In this document: positions 19,946 through 28,622 of the stretch, piece after piece | Layout of the letters: every line of letters starts with the position of its first letter | Numbering within the stretch: the stretch's first letter is position 1 | Assembly: GCF_017353175.1 (NCBI RefSeq) | Contig: NZ_JAFMYW010000013.1 | Location: forward strand, 62,001 to 126,000 | From: Fibrella forsythiae | GTDB lineage: Bacteria > Bacteroidota > Bacteroidia > Cytophagales > Spirosomataceae | Reading direction: 5' to 3' | Length of the DNA: 64,000 nt | Program-made: the position numbers and the translations under genes | The notes under the pieces: model-generated | Told to the model about the DNA's origin: nothing | The model's database searches: none | Seen by the model: only the letters and a program-made list of their open reading frames with translations

Positions 19946-19973
19946 CCCCAACTTCCACAGTCGGGGATTTTTT
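19946..19973 (+). terminator. Probable rho-independent terminator
   Basis: An 8-bp stem (7 of 8 paired) at 19946-19953 and 19959-19966 with a 5-nt loop, followed by a six-T run. It lies about 90 bp after the lipoprotein stop codon. Confidence 0.55.
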
Positions 19974-20163
19974 GTGGAAAAAAGTGGGCAATAAACTCTA
20001 CAGTTTTCGCAGTCCCAATTCAGTTATTCTCCGTAACACAGGGTCAAATATCCCCGATAACTATCTGATTATGAGAAATTAAACAGACTACCCATTAACG
20101 ATGGTAGCACTTTCCTGGAATCTGGCACAATTATTTACCCGTTTCAGGCAAACAGCAAGTATT

Positions 20164-20391
20164 ATGACGACTATTATGAACTGGACTCCTACTCACTTTC
20201 CCGCAGCAATGCGGTCTTTAAGTCCAACCACCCGGGCGAAGGCTATTGAGTTAGCCAACATGATGATGTCTCGGGGCGACATGGACCGTCAGGAAGCAAT
20301 ACAGGCCAGTATCATAGAAGCCCGTCGGCAAGCTCGCGCTGCTTTTCCCGATACGCAGAGCCAGCCAATTTATACGTACCCACAAGCCTGA
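20164..20391 (+). CDS. Small conserved hypothetical protein (WTPxxFP family)
   Basis: About 75 residues. The start is uncertain: ATG at 20164 or 20176 (MNWTPTHFPAAMRSL), with a further in-frame ATG at 20101. I favour the later ones because small Bacteroidota proteins of this type begin M-x-W-T-x-x-x-F-P and continue with an RxKAIELAN helix, as here (TTRAKAIELANMMMSRG). It is basic and helical, with no known function. It precedes the copper-binding four-helix gene by 28 bp on the same strand, so co-expression is likely. Confidence 0.6.
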   Translation: MTTIMNWTPTHFPAAMRSLSPTTRAKAIELANMMMSRGDMDRQEAIQASIIEARRQARAAFPDTQSQPIYTYPQA

Positions 20392-20419
20392 TTTACGCTA
20401 TTTCTAACGGATACACCTC

Positions 20420-20833
20420 ATGATCTGGAACAAAACCATCTACGACACACTGACTGGCTGCGCTGCACTATGCGACGAAACTGCCACGGAGTCTTCTCGG
20501 GCAACTGATATTGAAAACTGGTATCGGTTCATTTTCCTGAATCTTGATTGTGCGGATCTGTGCCGTCAGGTAGCTATGCTTTACGTTCGTGGCTCAGAGA
20601 ATACCCGGCTTTTGGCACAGACCTGTATTGAGGTCTGCGAAAAATGCGCTGATGAAGCCAAACAGTTCAACAACGAGCGAGCCAAACAGGTATATGCGAT
20701 GTGCCAGCAGACGATCGTTAGCTGCGCCAACATTCTGAAAATGGATGCACCACGAGAAACTGAGTCCGCTACGGTATCAACGCCTGCCTCGCGTTTTTAC
20801 GGAATTGACCTTCGCGACGCGCTCTACAACTAA
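20420..20833 (+). CDS. Four-helix-bundle copper-binding protein (DUF326-like)
   Basis: 137 residues with paired cysteines on successive helices: CAALC (14/18), CADLC (about 44/48), CIEVCEKC (about 68-75), then CQQTIVSC (about 94-101). This spacing is typical of the DUF326 / Csp-like four-helix family that stores or detoxifies Cu(I). There is no signal peptide, so it should be cytosolic. It lies between a small conserved gene and a PNPOx-like general-stress protein, consistent with a stress or metal-response group. Confidence 0.82.
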   Translation: MIWNKTIYDTLTGCAALCDETATESSRATDIENWYRFIFLNLDCADLCRQVAMLYVRGSENTRLLAQTCIEVCEKCADEAKQFNNERAKQVYAMCQQTIVSCANILKMDAPRETESATVSTPASRFYGIDLRDALYN

Positions 20834-20952
20834 CATACTTTACCTTTTCCAGTTTACTGTATTCAGTCACTCCTTACTGGGCCAACTGCCTTACCCGCAG
20901 CGTGACCTGTAACTGGACTCTGAAAGCAGTAAACTTTTTTTTGCTCAACACG

Positions 20953-21456
20953 ATGGAAACTCAACAACAGAAAAACGCCGGATTAGAAAAAATCAAAGAT
21001 ATGGTCGACGACATTCGCATTGCGATGATGACGACTCAGGATGAGCAGGGCAACCTGGTTAGCCGCCCAATGGCCTGCATGCAAATGGACGCCGACGGTA
21101 CACTCTGGTTTTTTACTAAAAAATCATCTCCCAAAGTAGCACAAGTTGAACAGCACGACGATAAGGTTAATCTTAGTTTCGCCGACGCCGGTGATTCTGA
21201 TTTTGTCTCAATATCCGGTTCAGCACAGGAACTTGACGACCGCGCCAAGATTGATGAACTATGGTCAGACATGGCCAAGCCGTGGTTCCCGAACGGGAAA
21301 GATGATCCGGAACTGACTCTTCTGAAGGTCCATACCGAACTGGCCGAGTACTGGGATTCTAACGACAGTCGCTTGGTTCGTCTCTTTGAAATGGCCCGTG
21401 CGGCCGTAACGGGCGATACCTACAAGGAAGGCGAGAATGTGAAAGTTACCAATTAG
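20953..21456 (+). CDS. General stress protein, pyridoxamine-phosphate-oxidase fold
   Basis: 167 residues from the ATG at 20953 (METQQQKNAGLEKIKDMVDD); the longer reading from 20902 adds an unconvincing leader. The domain has the split-barrel flavin-binding signature of the general stress protein 26 family: RIAMMTTQDEQGNLVSRPM, LWFFTKKSSPK, VNLSFADAGDSDFVSISG, and the C-terminal LLKVHTELAEYWDS. It probably binds FMN or a similar cofactor in the cytosol. It is followed by a strong terminator at 21478-21527. Confidence 0.88.
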   Translation: METQQQKNAGLEKIKDMVDDIRIAMMTTQDEQGNLVSRPMACMQMDADGTLWFFTKKSSPKVAQVEQHDDKVNLSFADAGDSDFVSISGSAQELDDRAKIDELWSDMAKPWFPNGKDDPELTLLKVHTELAEYWDSNDSRLVRLFEMARAAVTGDTYKEGENVKVTN

Positions 21457-21477
21457 TAGTAAGCCACTACCATACCG

Positions 21478-21527
21478 CAGCCGGTTGTCGTGTTCGGGAG
21501 AGCAATGCAACCGGCTGTTTCTTTTTT
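21478..21527 (+). terminator. Rho-independent terminator abutting the next start codon
   Basis: A perfect 10-bp stem (21478-21487 with 21508-21517, core CAGCCGGTTG), a 20-nt loop and a T-rich tract (TTTCTTTTTT) that ends exactly at the ATG of the DUF3891 gene at 21528. It ends the stress-protein transcript and also occupies the whole leader of the next gene. Confidence 0.8.
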
Positions 21528-22256
21528 ATGATCGTTAATCTTATTGATGCTGGCTGGGAAATAACTCATCAACCGGCACATGGACTGCTTGCTTTTCAAC
21601 TGGCCATGCACTGGCAGCCTGATACACGCCCTGCACACTGGCCCGAGACGCTGATTGCACTCACCGAACATGATGACGGGCAACTTCCTTACGAAGGCCG
21701 CAATCACCTGACAACGGCAGGCGCACCGCTCCATTTTCAGGTACTGGAATTCTCTGTAGAACAGGCGAAGAACATGGTTAACGTGGCATTACAGAAAAGT
21801 CGCTGGAACGCCTTGATGGTTTCGATGCACGCCAGTTTTTTGTACGAAGAAAAACGCGGGGAATCAGCCGGTTTAGATGAGTTTCTGGATGAGCAAAAAG
21901 AAAATCAGCAATCGTGGCGCCGCGAGTATAAAGTCTCAAAAGCGGTAGCTCAATACGCGTATGATTTCGTGCAATGGTGCGATGCCTTTTCGCTAATCCT
22001 TTGCCTGAATCAGGTGCCCCCGGAAGGCCGACGGCTCGAGATCAGCATCGGGCCGGATGGCGTGCATTATTACGTTTTTCAGCGAAAAGATGAATCAATT
22101 GGAGTTGAGCCGTGGCCGTACAACGTACCTGAATTTACAGCACACATCGAGTACAATAGTCTAAATCAATTGGTCTTTACCGACGATCAGGAATTATATA
22201 ATGCCTTGCAGAAAGCGCCTGTTCAGGTACGTGAATGGAGGCTATCCAACTCGTGA
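21528..22256 (+). CDS. DUF3891 family protein
   Basis: 242 residues matching DUF3891: the opening MIVNLIDAGWEITHQPAHGL, the AFQLAMHW block, and a histidine/aspartate-rich helical pattern (LTEHDDGQ, VSMHASFLYE, YDFVQWCDAFSLILC) reminiscent of HD-type metal-binding folds. No activity is established for the family. The start at 21528 is supported by the family's usual MIV opening although a terminator lies immediately upstream. It is convergent with the YggS gene. Confidence 0.8.
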   Translation: MIVNLIDAGWEITHQPAHGLLAFQLAMHWQPDTRPAHWPETLIALTEHDDGQLPYEGRNHLTTAGAPLHFQVLEFSVEQAKNMVNVALQKSRWNALMVSMHASFLYEEKRGESAGLDEFLDEQKENQQSWRREYKVSKAVAQYAYDFVQWCDAFSLILCLNQVPPEGRRLEISIGPDGVHYYVFQRKDESIGVEPWPYNVPEFTAHIEYNSLNQLVFTDDQELYNALQKAPVQVREWRLSNS

Positions 22257-22321
22257 GTGAGCAAACGTTGCGCATAAGGAGTATAGTCACTGGATTTTCT
22301 GAGTAACCCCTCTCTCTCGCT

Positions 22322-22987
22322 TTAAACGCTTCTGCTTCCGAAGATGGCGCTTCCAACGCGCACCATCGTACTGCCCTCTTCAACAGCAATCAGGTAGTCG
22401 CTGCTCATGCCCATCGATAGTTCGCGCAGGGAAACATTGGGGCGTTCAACCGGTCGCAGGGCATCAAAAAGCTGCTTCAGACTTTTAAACTCCTGCCGAA
22501 TCTGAGCGTCATCATCAGTATTGGTGGCAATACCCATGAGCCCCGTGATCCGAATATTAGGCAGTTCGTCGAGCACCGGTGACTGTAACAGATCGATTAC
22601 TTCTTCAGGCAACAAACCGAATTTAGTCTCTTCATCAGCGATATACACTTGTAGCAGACAATCGATCACCCGATTATATTTACGGGCCTGCCGATTGATC
22701 TCTTCTAATAATTTCAGGCTATCAACCGATTCGATCAGGCTTACGAAGGGAGCAATGTATTTGACTTTGTTTGTCTGCAAATGACCGATCTGATGCCAGC
22801 GTACATCGCCTGGTAACTGCGGCTGCTTTTCGGCCATTTCCTGCACCCTATTTTCGCCAAAATGCCGACAACCAGCGTCATAGGCCTCTTGCAACAGATT
22901 GACCGGCTTTGTTTTTGTAACGGCAATCAACGCCGCCTGCCCCGCTAGTTGTTGCTCAATATGATGAATAGATGCTTCGATTGTCAT
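22322..22987 (-). CDS. YggS-family PLP homeostasis protein
   Basis: A single-domain alanine-racemase-fold protein that binds pyridoxal phosphate and maintains the cellular PLP pool. The Schiff-base Lys is in LIAVTKTKP. HFGENRVQEM, WHQIGHLQTNK, GLMGIAT and LSMGMSSDYLIAVEEGSTMVRVGSAIFG are all family hallmarks. The start is taken at 22987 (MTIEASIHH), giving 221 aa; six more residues would be added from 23005. A TATCTTTG -7-like element is present upstream. Confidence 0.94.
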   Translation of the reverse strand: MTIEASIHHIEQQLAGQAALIAVTKTKPVNLLQEAYDAGCRHFGENRVQEMAEKQPQLPGDVRWHQIGHLQTNKVKYIAPFVSLIESVDSLKLLEEINRQARKYNRVIDCLLQVYIADEETKFGLLPEEVIDLLQSPVLDELPNIRITGLMGIATNTDDDAQIRQEFKSLKQLFDALRPVERPNVSLRELSMGMSSDYLIAVEEGSTMVRVGSAIFGSRSV

Positions 22988-23029
22988 ATAAAATGCGTCA
23001 TTCAACGCTTACCGTTAGGGAAGATTGTG

Positions 23030-23037
23030 CAAAGATA
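23030..23037 (-). promoter_or_regulatory. Putative -7 element for YggS gene
   Basis: The minus strand reads TATCTTTG, a match to TAnnTTTG, 43 bp upstream of the chosen start. No matching TTTG -33 box at standard spacing was found. Confidence 0.45.
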
Positions 23038-23162
23038 GGTTTGAGTTTCGTGGAGAATGCTGTAGTTTTTCCGCCGCAAACTGGTGAATTCGGTGAGAAT
23101 CTATACAAATTGCCGACAACCTGCCGTTTCCACTCTAACCGCATCACCCTGTATCCTATACT

Positions 23163-24131
23163 ATGGAACAACGACCCGAAAAACGAAACGATAACAGTAG
23201 CCGTAGTTTTCTCATCATTGCCCTACTGGCTTTAGCTGCGCTGAACGTGTTGCTGCTGTATTTCTGGTACCAGGAAAAAGAAAACAACAAAACAAAAGAC
23301 GCCACCATTGCCGCCAAGACAGAGGAAGTGCTGGTGACGAAGATGAAACTTGATTCCATTTCGGCTCAGTTAGACGCCAAGATTGCCGAAATTCAACAGT
23401 TGGGAGGCAGCGTTGATTCTCTGTTGAAAGTCAAAGAGCAGATTGAAAAAGATAAGATTCGGGTTCGGGATGTAAACAATTTCGACGCCCGGGCCTTCAA
23501 CCAGAAGATCCGTAACTATGAAAGCCTGCTGGCAGAAAAAGATCAGGAGATTGCCCGACTACGCGAAGAGAACGGCATTCTGACCGAGCAGAATACGGCC
23601 TTAGCATCTGAAAATACAAATCTACGATCCGAGAAGCAGGAGCTATCGGATACGATTGTCAGTTATGCTGCCAAAACAAGAGAGGTTAAGGCCCAGAATC
23701 GAGAGCTTAGCGATAAGGTTACTGTAGCGGCGGCACTTCATGCCGATGATATTGCGGTAACGGCTCTAAACACCCGTGGTAAAGAGCAGGACGGGGGCAG
23801 CTACAAAGCCAAACGCCTCGACAAAATCAAGGTCTCGTTCAGATTAAGCCCGAACCCGTTGACGCAGCAAAATGCCAAAGATATTTATCTGCGTATCCTG
23901 GACCCGAGCGGCGCCGTTATTTCTGACATGGCCACTGGCTCCGGCGAGTTCACGTATGCCAATAAAGAGATGATCTACACGTCTATGCAACGAATCGATT
24001 ACAACAACACAGGCCAGCAAATTGCCTTTATCTATGGTCGCGGTGGTCAACGTTTCAATGAGGGTCGTCATACCGTCGAAATCTATTCAGAAGGCTTCCG
24101 TATTGGTCAGGGAGAGTTTACGGTAAAATAG
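23163..24131 (+). CDS. Membrane-anchored coiled-coil protein
   Basis: 322 residues: a short cytosolic N-terminus, a single transmembrane helix (FLIIALLALAALNVLLLYFW, about 16-35), a long coiled coil (about 45-190, with repeats such as EIARLREENGILTEQN), then a C-terminal beta-rich domain (about 210-322; KVSFRLSPNPLTQQNAKDIY, then VEIYSEGFRIGQGEFTVK). Similar proteins occur in Bacteroidota without assigned function; roles in envelope organisation are possible (inference). A long hairpin begins 7 bp after the stop. Confidence 0.75.
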   Translation: MEQRPEKRNDNSSRSFLIIALLALAALNVLLLYFWYQEKENNKTKDATIAAKTEEVLVTKMKLDSISAQLDAKIAEIQQLGGSVDSLLKVKEQIEKDKIRVRDVNNFDARAFNQKIRNYESLLAEKDQEIARLREENGILTEQNTALASENTNLRSEKQELSDTIVSYAAKTREVKAQNRELSDKVTVAAALHADDIAVTALNTRGKEQDGGSYKAKRLDKIKVSFRLSPNPLTQQNAKDIYLRILDPSGAVISDMATGSGEFTYANKEMIYTSMQRIDYNNTGQQIAFIYGRGGQRFNEGRHTVEIYSEGFRIGQGEFTVK

Positions 24132-24137
24132 AAAGTA

Positions 24138-24239
24138 GTCGTAAGTAAAAAGGAGTCATAGGTTGTAAGTCGCGCTGCCCGGTAACGTACCCGGCCTGGC
24201 AATATGACTTACAACCTATGACTCCTTTTTATTTACGAC
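24138..24239. repeat. Long inverted repeat (34-bp arms) before the rpsF operon
   Basis: The arms 24138-24171 and 24206-24239 are complementary at 33 of 34 positions; the exception is a G-T pair. The loop begins GCGCTGCC and contains ACGTACCC. It begins 7 bp after the coiled-coil gene, likely terminating it, and ends 10 bp before the rpsF -7 element. Confidence 0.8.
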
Positions 24240-24248
24240 TTTTTTACT

Positions 24249-24256
24249 TACCTTTG
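24249..24256 (+). promoter_or_regulatory. Putative -7 element of the rpsF-rpsR-rplI operon
   Basis: TACCTTTG matches TAnnTTTG, with an initiation site expected near 24262 and a leader of about 25 nt before the rpsF ATG. The preceding segment is T-rich and lies against the hairpin arm. Confidence 0.55.
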
Positions 24257-24287
24257 CGGCCTCATTTCAAATCAAATTAATTTCATC

Positions 24288-24656
24288 ATGTTCCAAAAGA
24301 ACTACGAAACGGTGTTCATCCTGACTCCCGTTTTATCTGAATCTCAGATAAAGGACGCCGTTGACAAGTATCGGACGTTGCTGACTGGCAACGGAGCTGA
24401 GCTTGTGCATGAATACAGCATGGGTCTGCGTAAACTGGCTTACCCCATCAAAAACAAGAACACGGGTTACTATCAGGTGTTCGAGTTTAAATGTGATCCT
24501 ACGCTGATCGAGAAGCTCAACATTGAGTATCTACGTGACGAGCGCGTGATCCGTGACCTAACGACCGTGTTAGACAAACACGCCGTTGAGTATAATGACC
24601 GGAAGAAAAACGGTTTGGTGGGTAAGAAGAAACAAGAAACAGCAGACGCCCGGTAA
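24288..24656 (+). CDS. rpsF: 30S ribosomal protein S6
   Basis: 122 residues with the S6 fold: [40 protein letters not shown] and the C-terminal [19 protein letters not shown]. It binds 16S rRNA as a dimer with S18. It is first in an rpsF-rpsR-rplI operon, 15 bp before rpsR. Confidence 0.98.
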   Translation: MFQKNYETVFILTPVLSESQIKDAVDKYRTLLTGNGAELVHEYSMGLRKLAYPIKNKNTGYYQVFEFKCDPTLIEKLNIEYLRDERVIRDLTTVLDKHAVEYNDRKKNGLVGKKKQETADAR

Positions 24657-24671
24657 CCGGGACGAACAACC

Positions 24672-24923
24672 ATGAGCTTACAGAACGAAGCAATGAATAG
24701 CGGCGAAGTCCGCAAAAAGTACTGCCGCTTCAAGAAAGCCGGTATTAAGTATATCGATTATAAAGATCCCAATTTCCTGCTGAAGCTGTTGAATGATCAG
24801 GGCCGTATTCTGCCCCGCCGTATCACAGGTACCAGCCTGAAATACCAGCGTAAAGTTGGTCAGGCCGTTAAACGTGCCCGCCATCTTGCCCTGCTTCCTT
24901 TCGTAGCCGATTCACTTAAATAA
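24672..24923 (+). CDS. rpsR: 30S ribosomal protein S18
   Basis: 83 residues with the S18 core: KKYCRFKKAGIKYIDYKDP, LLKLLNDQGRILPRRITGTS, YQRKVGQAVKRARHLALLPF. It partners S6 on the platform of the small subunit. Unlike many genomes, no ssb or priB lies between rpsF and rpsR. A long hairpin separates it from rplI. Confidence 0.98.
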   Translation: MSLQNEAMNSGEVRKKYCRFKKAGIKYIDYKDPNFLLKLLNDQGRILPRRITGTSLKYQRKVGQAVKRARHLALLPFVADSLK

Positions 24924-24930
24924 AGTTTAT

Positions 24931-25030
24931 AGTTTACTGTTTACAGTTTGCTGTCTACTGTTGCGCTGCTTAGGCAACGTAACGTACCTACGCAGCGCAA
25001 TAGTAGACAGCAAACTGTAAACAGTAAACT
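24931..25030. repeat. Very long hairpin (39-bp arms) between rpsR and rplI
   Basis: The arms 24931-24969 and 24992-25030 are complementary at 38 of 39 positions, around a 22-nt loop that contains ACGTACCT. The loop-proximal end is TTGCGCTGC. It fills almost the whole gap between the rpsR stop and the rplI ATG at 25041, so it must be transcribed for rplI to be part of the operon, or rplI has its own promoter. It resembles the hairpin at 32005-32076. Confidence 0.85.
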
Positions 25031-25040
25031 CTTTATAGAC

Positions 25041-25496
25041 ATGGAAATCATTCTCAAAACCGATATAACCGGCGTTGGGTATAAGAACGACATTGTTTCG
25101 GTGAAGCCGGGCTATGGTCGTAATTATCTGATTCCGCAGGGCTTTGCTGTTATGGCAACCCCTTCGAATAAAAAAGTAGTGGCCGAGAACGTACGTCAGG
25201 CTGCTCACAAAGTAGAGAAGATCAAAAATGACGCCCTGGCCCTGGCCGAGCAGATTGGCGATTTGAAACTGACGCTTGTGGCGAAAGCCGGTGAAAGCGG
25301 CAAAATCTTTGGTCGGGTAACCAACACGCAGATTGCCGATGCCCTACGCGAAAAAGGCTTCGACATCGACCGGAAGAAGATCACCATCGAAGACGTGAAA
25401 ACCCTGGGCGAATACCAGGCTACGCTTGACCTTCACAAAGAAGTGAAGCATCAGGTTAGCGTTGACGTGGTTGGCGAAACTGTTGTGCAGGCGTAA
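25041..25496 (+). CDS. rplI: 50S ribosomal protein L9
   Basis: 151 residues from ATG 25041 (MEIILKTDITGVGYKNDIVS); the longer frame from 24948 would translate the hairpin and is rejected. The L9 N-domain signature VSVKPGYGRNYLIPQGFAV is followed by a long connecting helix and a C-domain (FGRVTNTQIADALREKG). It is the last gene of the operon, followed by a terminator. Confidence 0.98.
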   Translation: MEIILKTDITGVGYKNDIVSVKPGYGRNYLIPQGFAVMATPSNKKVVAENVRQAAHKVEKIKNDALALAEQIGDLKLTLVAKAGESGKIFGRVTNTQIADALREKGFDIDRKKITIEDVKTLGEYQATLDLHKEVKHQVSVDVVGETVVQA

Positions 25497-25532
25497 TGCC
25501 AGCCTAGGTCTCTAAAACCACCATCAGTTTAT

Positions 25533-25562
25533 AAAAGCGGACCCGAAAGGTCCGCTTTTTTT
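25533..25562 (+). terminator. Rho-independent terminator after rplI
   Basis: An 11-bp stem (AAAAGCGGACC at 25533-25543 pairing with 25549-25559), a 5-nt CGAAA loop and an uninterrupted T run. It is a textbook terminator closing the ribosomal operon. Confidence 0.92.
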
Positions 25563-25866
25563 GTGCTCAATACTCACAAGTTACTTTATACTTATTTTAC
25601 TAAACTAATATCCGCAAAATATTCTTCCCTGGAATATTTTGTTTATCAAAAGTTAAACAACTCTGCTATATTTACTCAATAATGCCAATATATCCATGTG
25701 TATATACTTAATAAATAACTTAAGTACACGCAATTGGTTTATTCTTTTTACTAGCTTAGCGTATTTAGTTTTCTAGTAGTACATAAGCGTCACTGTCAAT
25801 TGACCTCTAGCTCGATTTAGTTAATCAGTATGATTCACAGCCCCAAAACTAGCTCTTTCAACAACG
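25563..25866. other. AT-rich leader of the photosensory operon
   Basis: A 300-bp gap of strongly AT-rich DNA between the rplI terminator and the multi-PAS kinase. It must contain the promoter of the PAS-kinase/PYP genes. A TATATTTA near 25667 with TTTG at 25638 is the closest promoter-like pair, but the spacing (25 bp) is longer than usual. Confidence 0.4.
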
Positions 25867-28587
25867 ATGAACGCTATTACTCAATCAGCTCCAGCTTTGC
25901 TACAAAGCTTATTGACAGCCTCTCAGAACGGAGTGTTATTGTTTAGTGGCGTACAAGATGAGGAGGGGACTATAAATGATCTGCGGTTAGTTATGCTTAA
26001 TGCTGTGGCCGAGCAGGATTTAGGGCGTTCGGGTGTAGAGCTCCTTGGGTTGTCATTTAATGAGGTATTCCCGAGAGATACCAATAAACAATTGTTCCAG
26101 CGTTACCGTGACGTACTCCTGTCAGGCAAAGCAGATCGATTCGAGCATCAGTACACGCTGAGTGGCCAAGTACAGCCCAACTGGTTCGATGTATCTGCAG
26201 TTCCACTGGAAGACATGGTGGTGGTGTCGTACAACAACATATCACAACTCAAAGCTGAAGCTGATTCGAAAAAGTTAACTGAAACCCTTACGCAAGCCTT
26301 TAACGCTTCGCTTAGTGGAATTACCGTTTTTGAGCCCATCTACGGTGCAAACGGCCAGATAGATGATTTTCGGTTTGTTATGATTAACGAAGTCGGTCTG
26401 CGCATGAGTGGCGGCTTTACCCGTGAAGAACTCATAGGACAAACGATCTGGCAAATTTACCCTGCGACCAGTATCAATGGTCTTTTCGACAAGTATGTGC
26501 AGGTTTGCCGAACCGGCCAATCTCTATCTGGCGAGAAGTACTACCCAGAATATGACATTTGGCGTGAGTACACCATTCTTCGGGTAAACATTGGCATTAT
26601 GGTGACGTATAATGATATCACGATGTACATGAAGCAGGAAGAAGCGGCTCAACAAAGTTCTCTTCTGCTCGACGATATCCTGATGGGGGTCCCCGTGGGG
26701 CTTGCGATCTTTAAGGCCGTTCGCAGCCTCAACCAACATATTACTGATCTACAGATTCTACACGCGAACAACTTTTTCCGAAAGGTATTCGGCACTGTAA
26801 CTAATGGCCAATCTAGTGAGCTCCTCAGTGAACTGCTGAAAGGGGATACTAATTTGGGGTTGCTCAACCGTTGTATAGCGTCCGTGGAAGCGAGATTGCC
26901 GCATGCCTTCGAGATGCCTTTTAAAAGTCAAGGCCAAACTCATTGGTATCAGGCCTCGCTTACTCCAAAGAAAGATCAGTTGATTCTGACGTTGACAGAC
27001 ATCACGCAGTCGAAACTGACACAGCAGGCCATTCATTCTCAGGCCGAATTGCTCCAATCGATCAGCAACAACACGCCGGCAGGGCTTGTGCTCTGGGACG
27101 CCGTTCGGGATAGTAACCAGCAGATCATCGACTTTAGATACCGGATGACCAACCGGATGAACAATTACCTGACAGGCTTTACGGAGGAGTATCTGGTTGG
27201 TGAAGACCTGTTAACCTTATTTCCACGCTTCAGAGGTACGGAACTTGAAACTACCTTAAAACAAACCATAGAAACGGGACGTACCCAGCACATGATTCTG
27301 ACCTATTACACCGAACGCTCCGACGGGTGGTTCGACGCCCAGTTCAACCGGGTAGGTGATGGTGTACTGATGACATACATGGACGTCTCGGAGCAACATA
27401 AAGCGCAGCTTGCTCAAAAAGAGCAGGCTGACTTATTGCAGCTGGTAATCGACGCTCAGCCGTCGGGACTGGTATTGTATAAAGCCGTTCGGGAGAAATT
27501 GGCTAACGGGCAGCCGGGAAGCATTATTGACTTTACAATAGAGTTGGTCAATAGTGTTAAGCTCAACACATCGAAGCGCACAATGAGTCAGTTGATTGGC
27601 AAGCGAATGCTAAAGCTGTTCCCCGATGAGGAGGGGCACGCTTTTTTTGATCTAGTAGCCGAAGTAGCCACAACGGGCGTTACTAAAGAATGGGTGCTAC
27701 CCAATATAGTAGAGGGCGTTAATAGCTGGTTCAAGTCCTCGCTGATTCGTCATGGTGACCTGGTCCTCTTCACCTTTCTGGACGTTTCGGAGTTAAAACA
27801 CCAGCATAAGGCGCTCGAAATGGCTAATACGGAACTCCGTAGAAGCAATGAAAATCTACAGCAATTTGCCTACGTAGCCAGCCACGATTTGCAGGAGCCG
27901 CTCCGGAAGATACAGTCATTTGGCGACTTACTGGCCAACAACTATGCGGTGCTTCTCGACGAAAACGGCCGCGATATGATTCGCCGAATGCAGCTGGCAG
28001 CCCAGCGGATGTCGAATCTGATTGCTGATCTGCTCAGTTACTCACGGGTATCGACCCAACGTAGTCCTTTCGAGCTGGTGTCGTTGACACGACTAATGAG
28101 TAGTGTCATCGATGACCTGGACATAGCTGTTCATGAATCAGGCGTTGTGTGCGAATTTAGCAATCTACCTACAGTGATGGGCGATAGAACGCAGCTTAAT
28201 CAGCTGTTTAGAAACCTTCTGTTCAATGCCATACTTTACCGTCGGCCAAACGTACCGCCTGTTGTAAAGATTTCAGCGCGAAAGGTTGCTGCCGCTGATC
28301 TACCAGAGTCAATATTAAAAACGGAACTATCACTGACAACTGACCAGTCAGCCAACATTCCGTTTTTCTACGAGATTAGTATTACCGATAACGGTATCGG
28401 CTTTGATGAGAAGTACCTCGACCGGATTTTCCAGGTCTTTCAGCGATTACACAGTAAAACAGCCTATCCCGGCACCGGTGTTGGGTTGGCGATTTGCCGG
28501 AAAGTTATCGAAAATCATAGGGGAGCCATTACTGCGACCAGTAAACCTGGTGAAGGAGCAACGTTCAGCGTATACCTTCCTGTCTAA
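25867..28587 (+). CDS. Cytosolic multi-PAS sensor histidine kinase
   Basis: 906 residues with no membrane helix. It carries about five consecutive PAS domains (roughly 12-125, 130-257, 265-380, 390-515, 520-645), each ending in a dxTxxK or DVSELK-like element that joins the next. The kinase core is of the phytochrome-like/HWE-neighbour type: phospho-acceptor His in YVASHDLQEPLRKIQSFGDL (H673), N box NLLFNAILYRR, G1 ITDNGIGFD, G2 GTGVGLAICRKV. It is likely a soluble sensor that passes a signal to an unseen response regulator. It directly precedes the two PYP-like photoreceptor genes (36-bp gap), so it may be their signalling partner (inference). Confidence 0.92.
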   Translation: MNAITQSAPALLQSLLTASQNGVLLFSGVQDEEGTINDLRLVMLNAVAEQDLGRSGVELLGLSFNEVFPRDTNKQLFQRYRDVLLSGKADRFEHQYTLSGQVQPNWFDVSAVPLEDMVVVSYNNISQLKAEADSKKLTETLTQAFNASLSGITVFEPIYGANGQIDDFRFVMINEVGLRMSGGFTREELIGQTIWQIYPATSINGLFDKYVQVCRTGQSLSGEKYYPEYDIWREYTILRVNIGIMVTYNDITMYMKQEEAAQQSSLLLDDILMGVPVGLAIFKAVRSLNQHITDLQILHANNFFRKVFGTVTNGQSSELLSELLKGDTNLGLLNRCIASVEARLPHAFEMPFKSQGQTHWYQASLTPKKDQLILTLTDITQSKLTQQAIHSQAELLQSISNNTPAGLVLWDAVRDSNQQIIDFRYRMTNRMNNYLTGFTEEYLVGEDLLTLFPRFRGTELETTLKQTIETGRTQHMILTYYTERSDGWFDAQFNRVGDGVLMTYMDVSEQHKAQLAQKEQADLLQLVIDAQPSGLVLYKAVREKLANGQPGSIIDFTIELVNSVKLNTSKRTMSQLIGKRMLKLFPDEEGHAFFDLVAEVATTGVTKEWVLPNIVEGVNSWFKSSLIRHGDLVLFTFLDVSELKHQHKALEMANTELRRSNENLQQFAYVASHDLQEPLRKIQSFGDLLANNYAVLLDENGRDMIRRMQLAAQRMSNLIADLLSYSRVSTQRSPFELVSLTRLMSSVIDDLDIAVHESGVVCEFSNLPTVMGDRTQLNQLFRNLLFNAILYRRPNVPPVVKISARKVAAADLPESILKTELSLTTDQSANIPFFYEISITDNGIGFDEKYLDRIFQVFQRLHSKTAYPGTGVGLAICRKVIENHRGAITATSKPGEGATFSVYLPV

Positions 28588-28622
28588 GCTGCCATCCAAA
28601 CGGCTGCATTACCCAGTCAATT

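Noticed and set aside
24948-25040. N-terminal extension of L9
   Set aside because: It would translate the hairpin; L9 proteins start M-x-V/I-I-L as at 25041.
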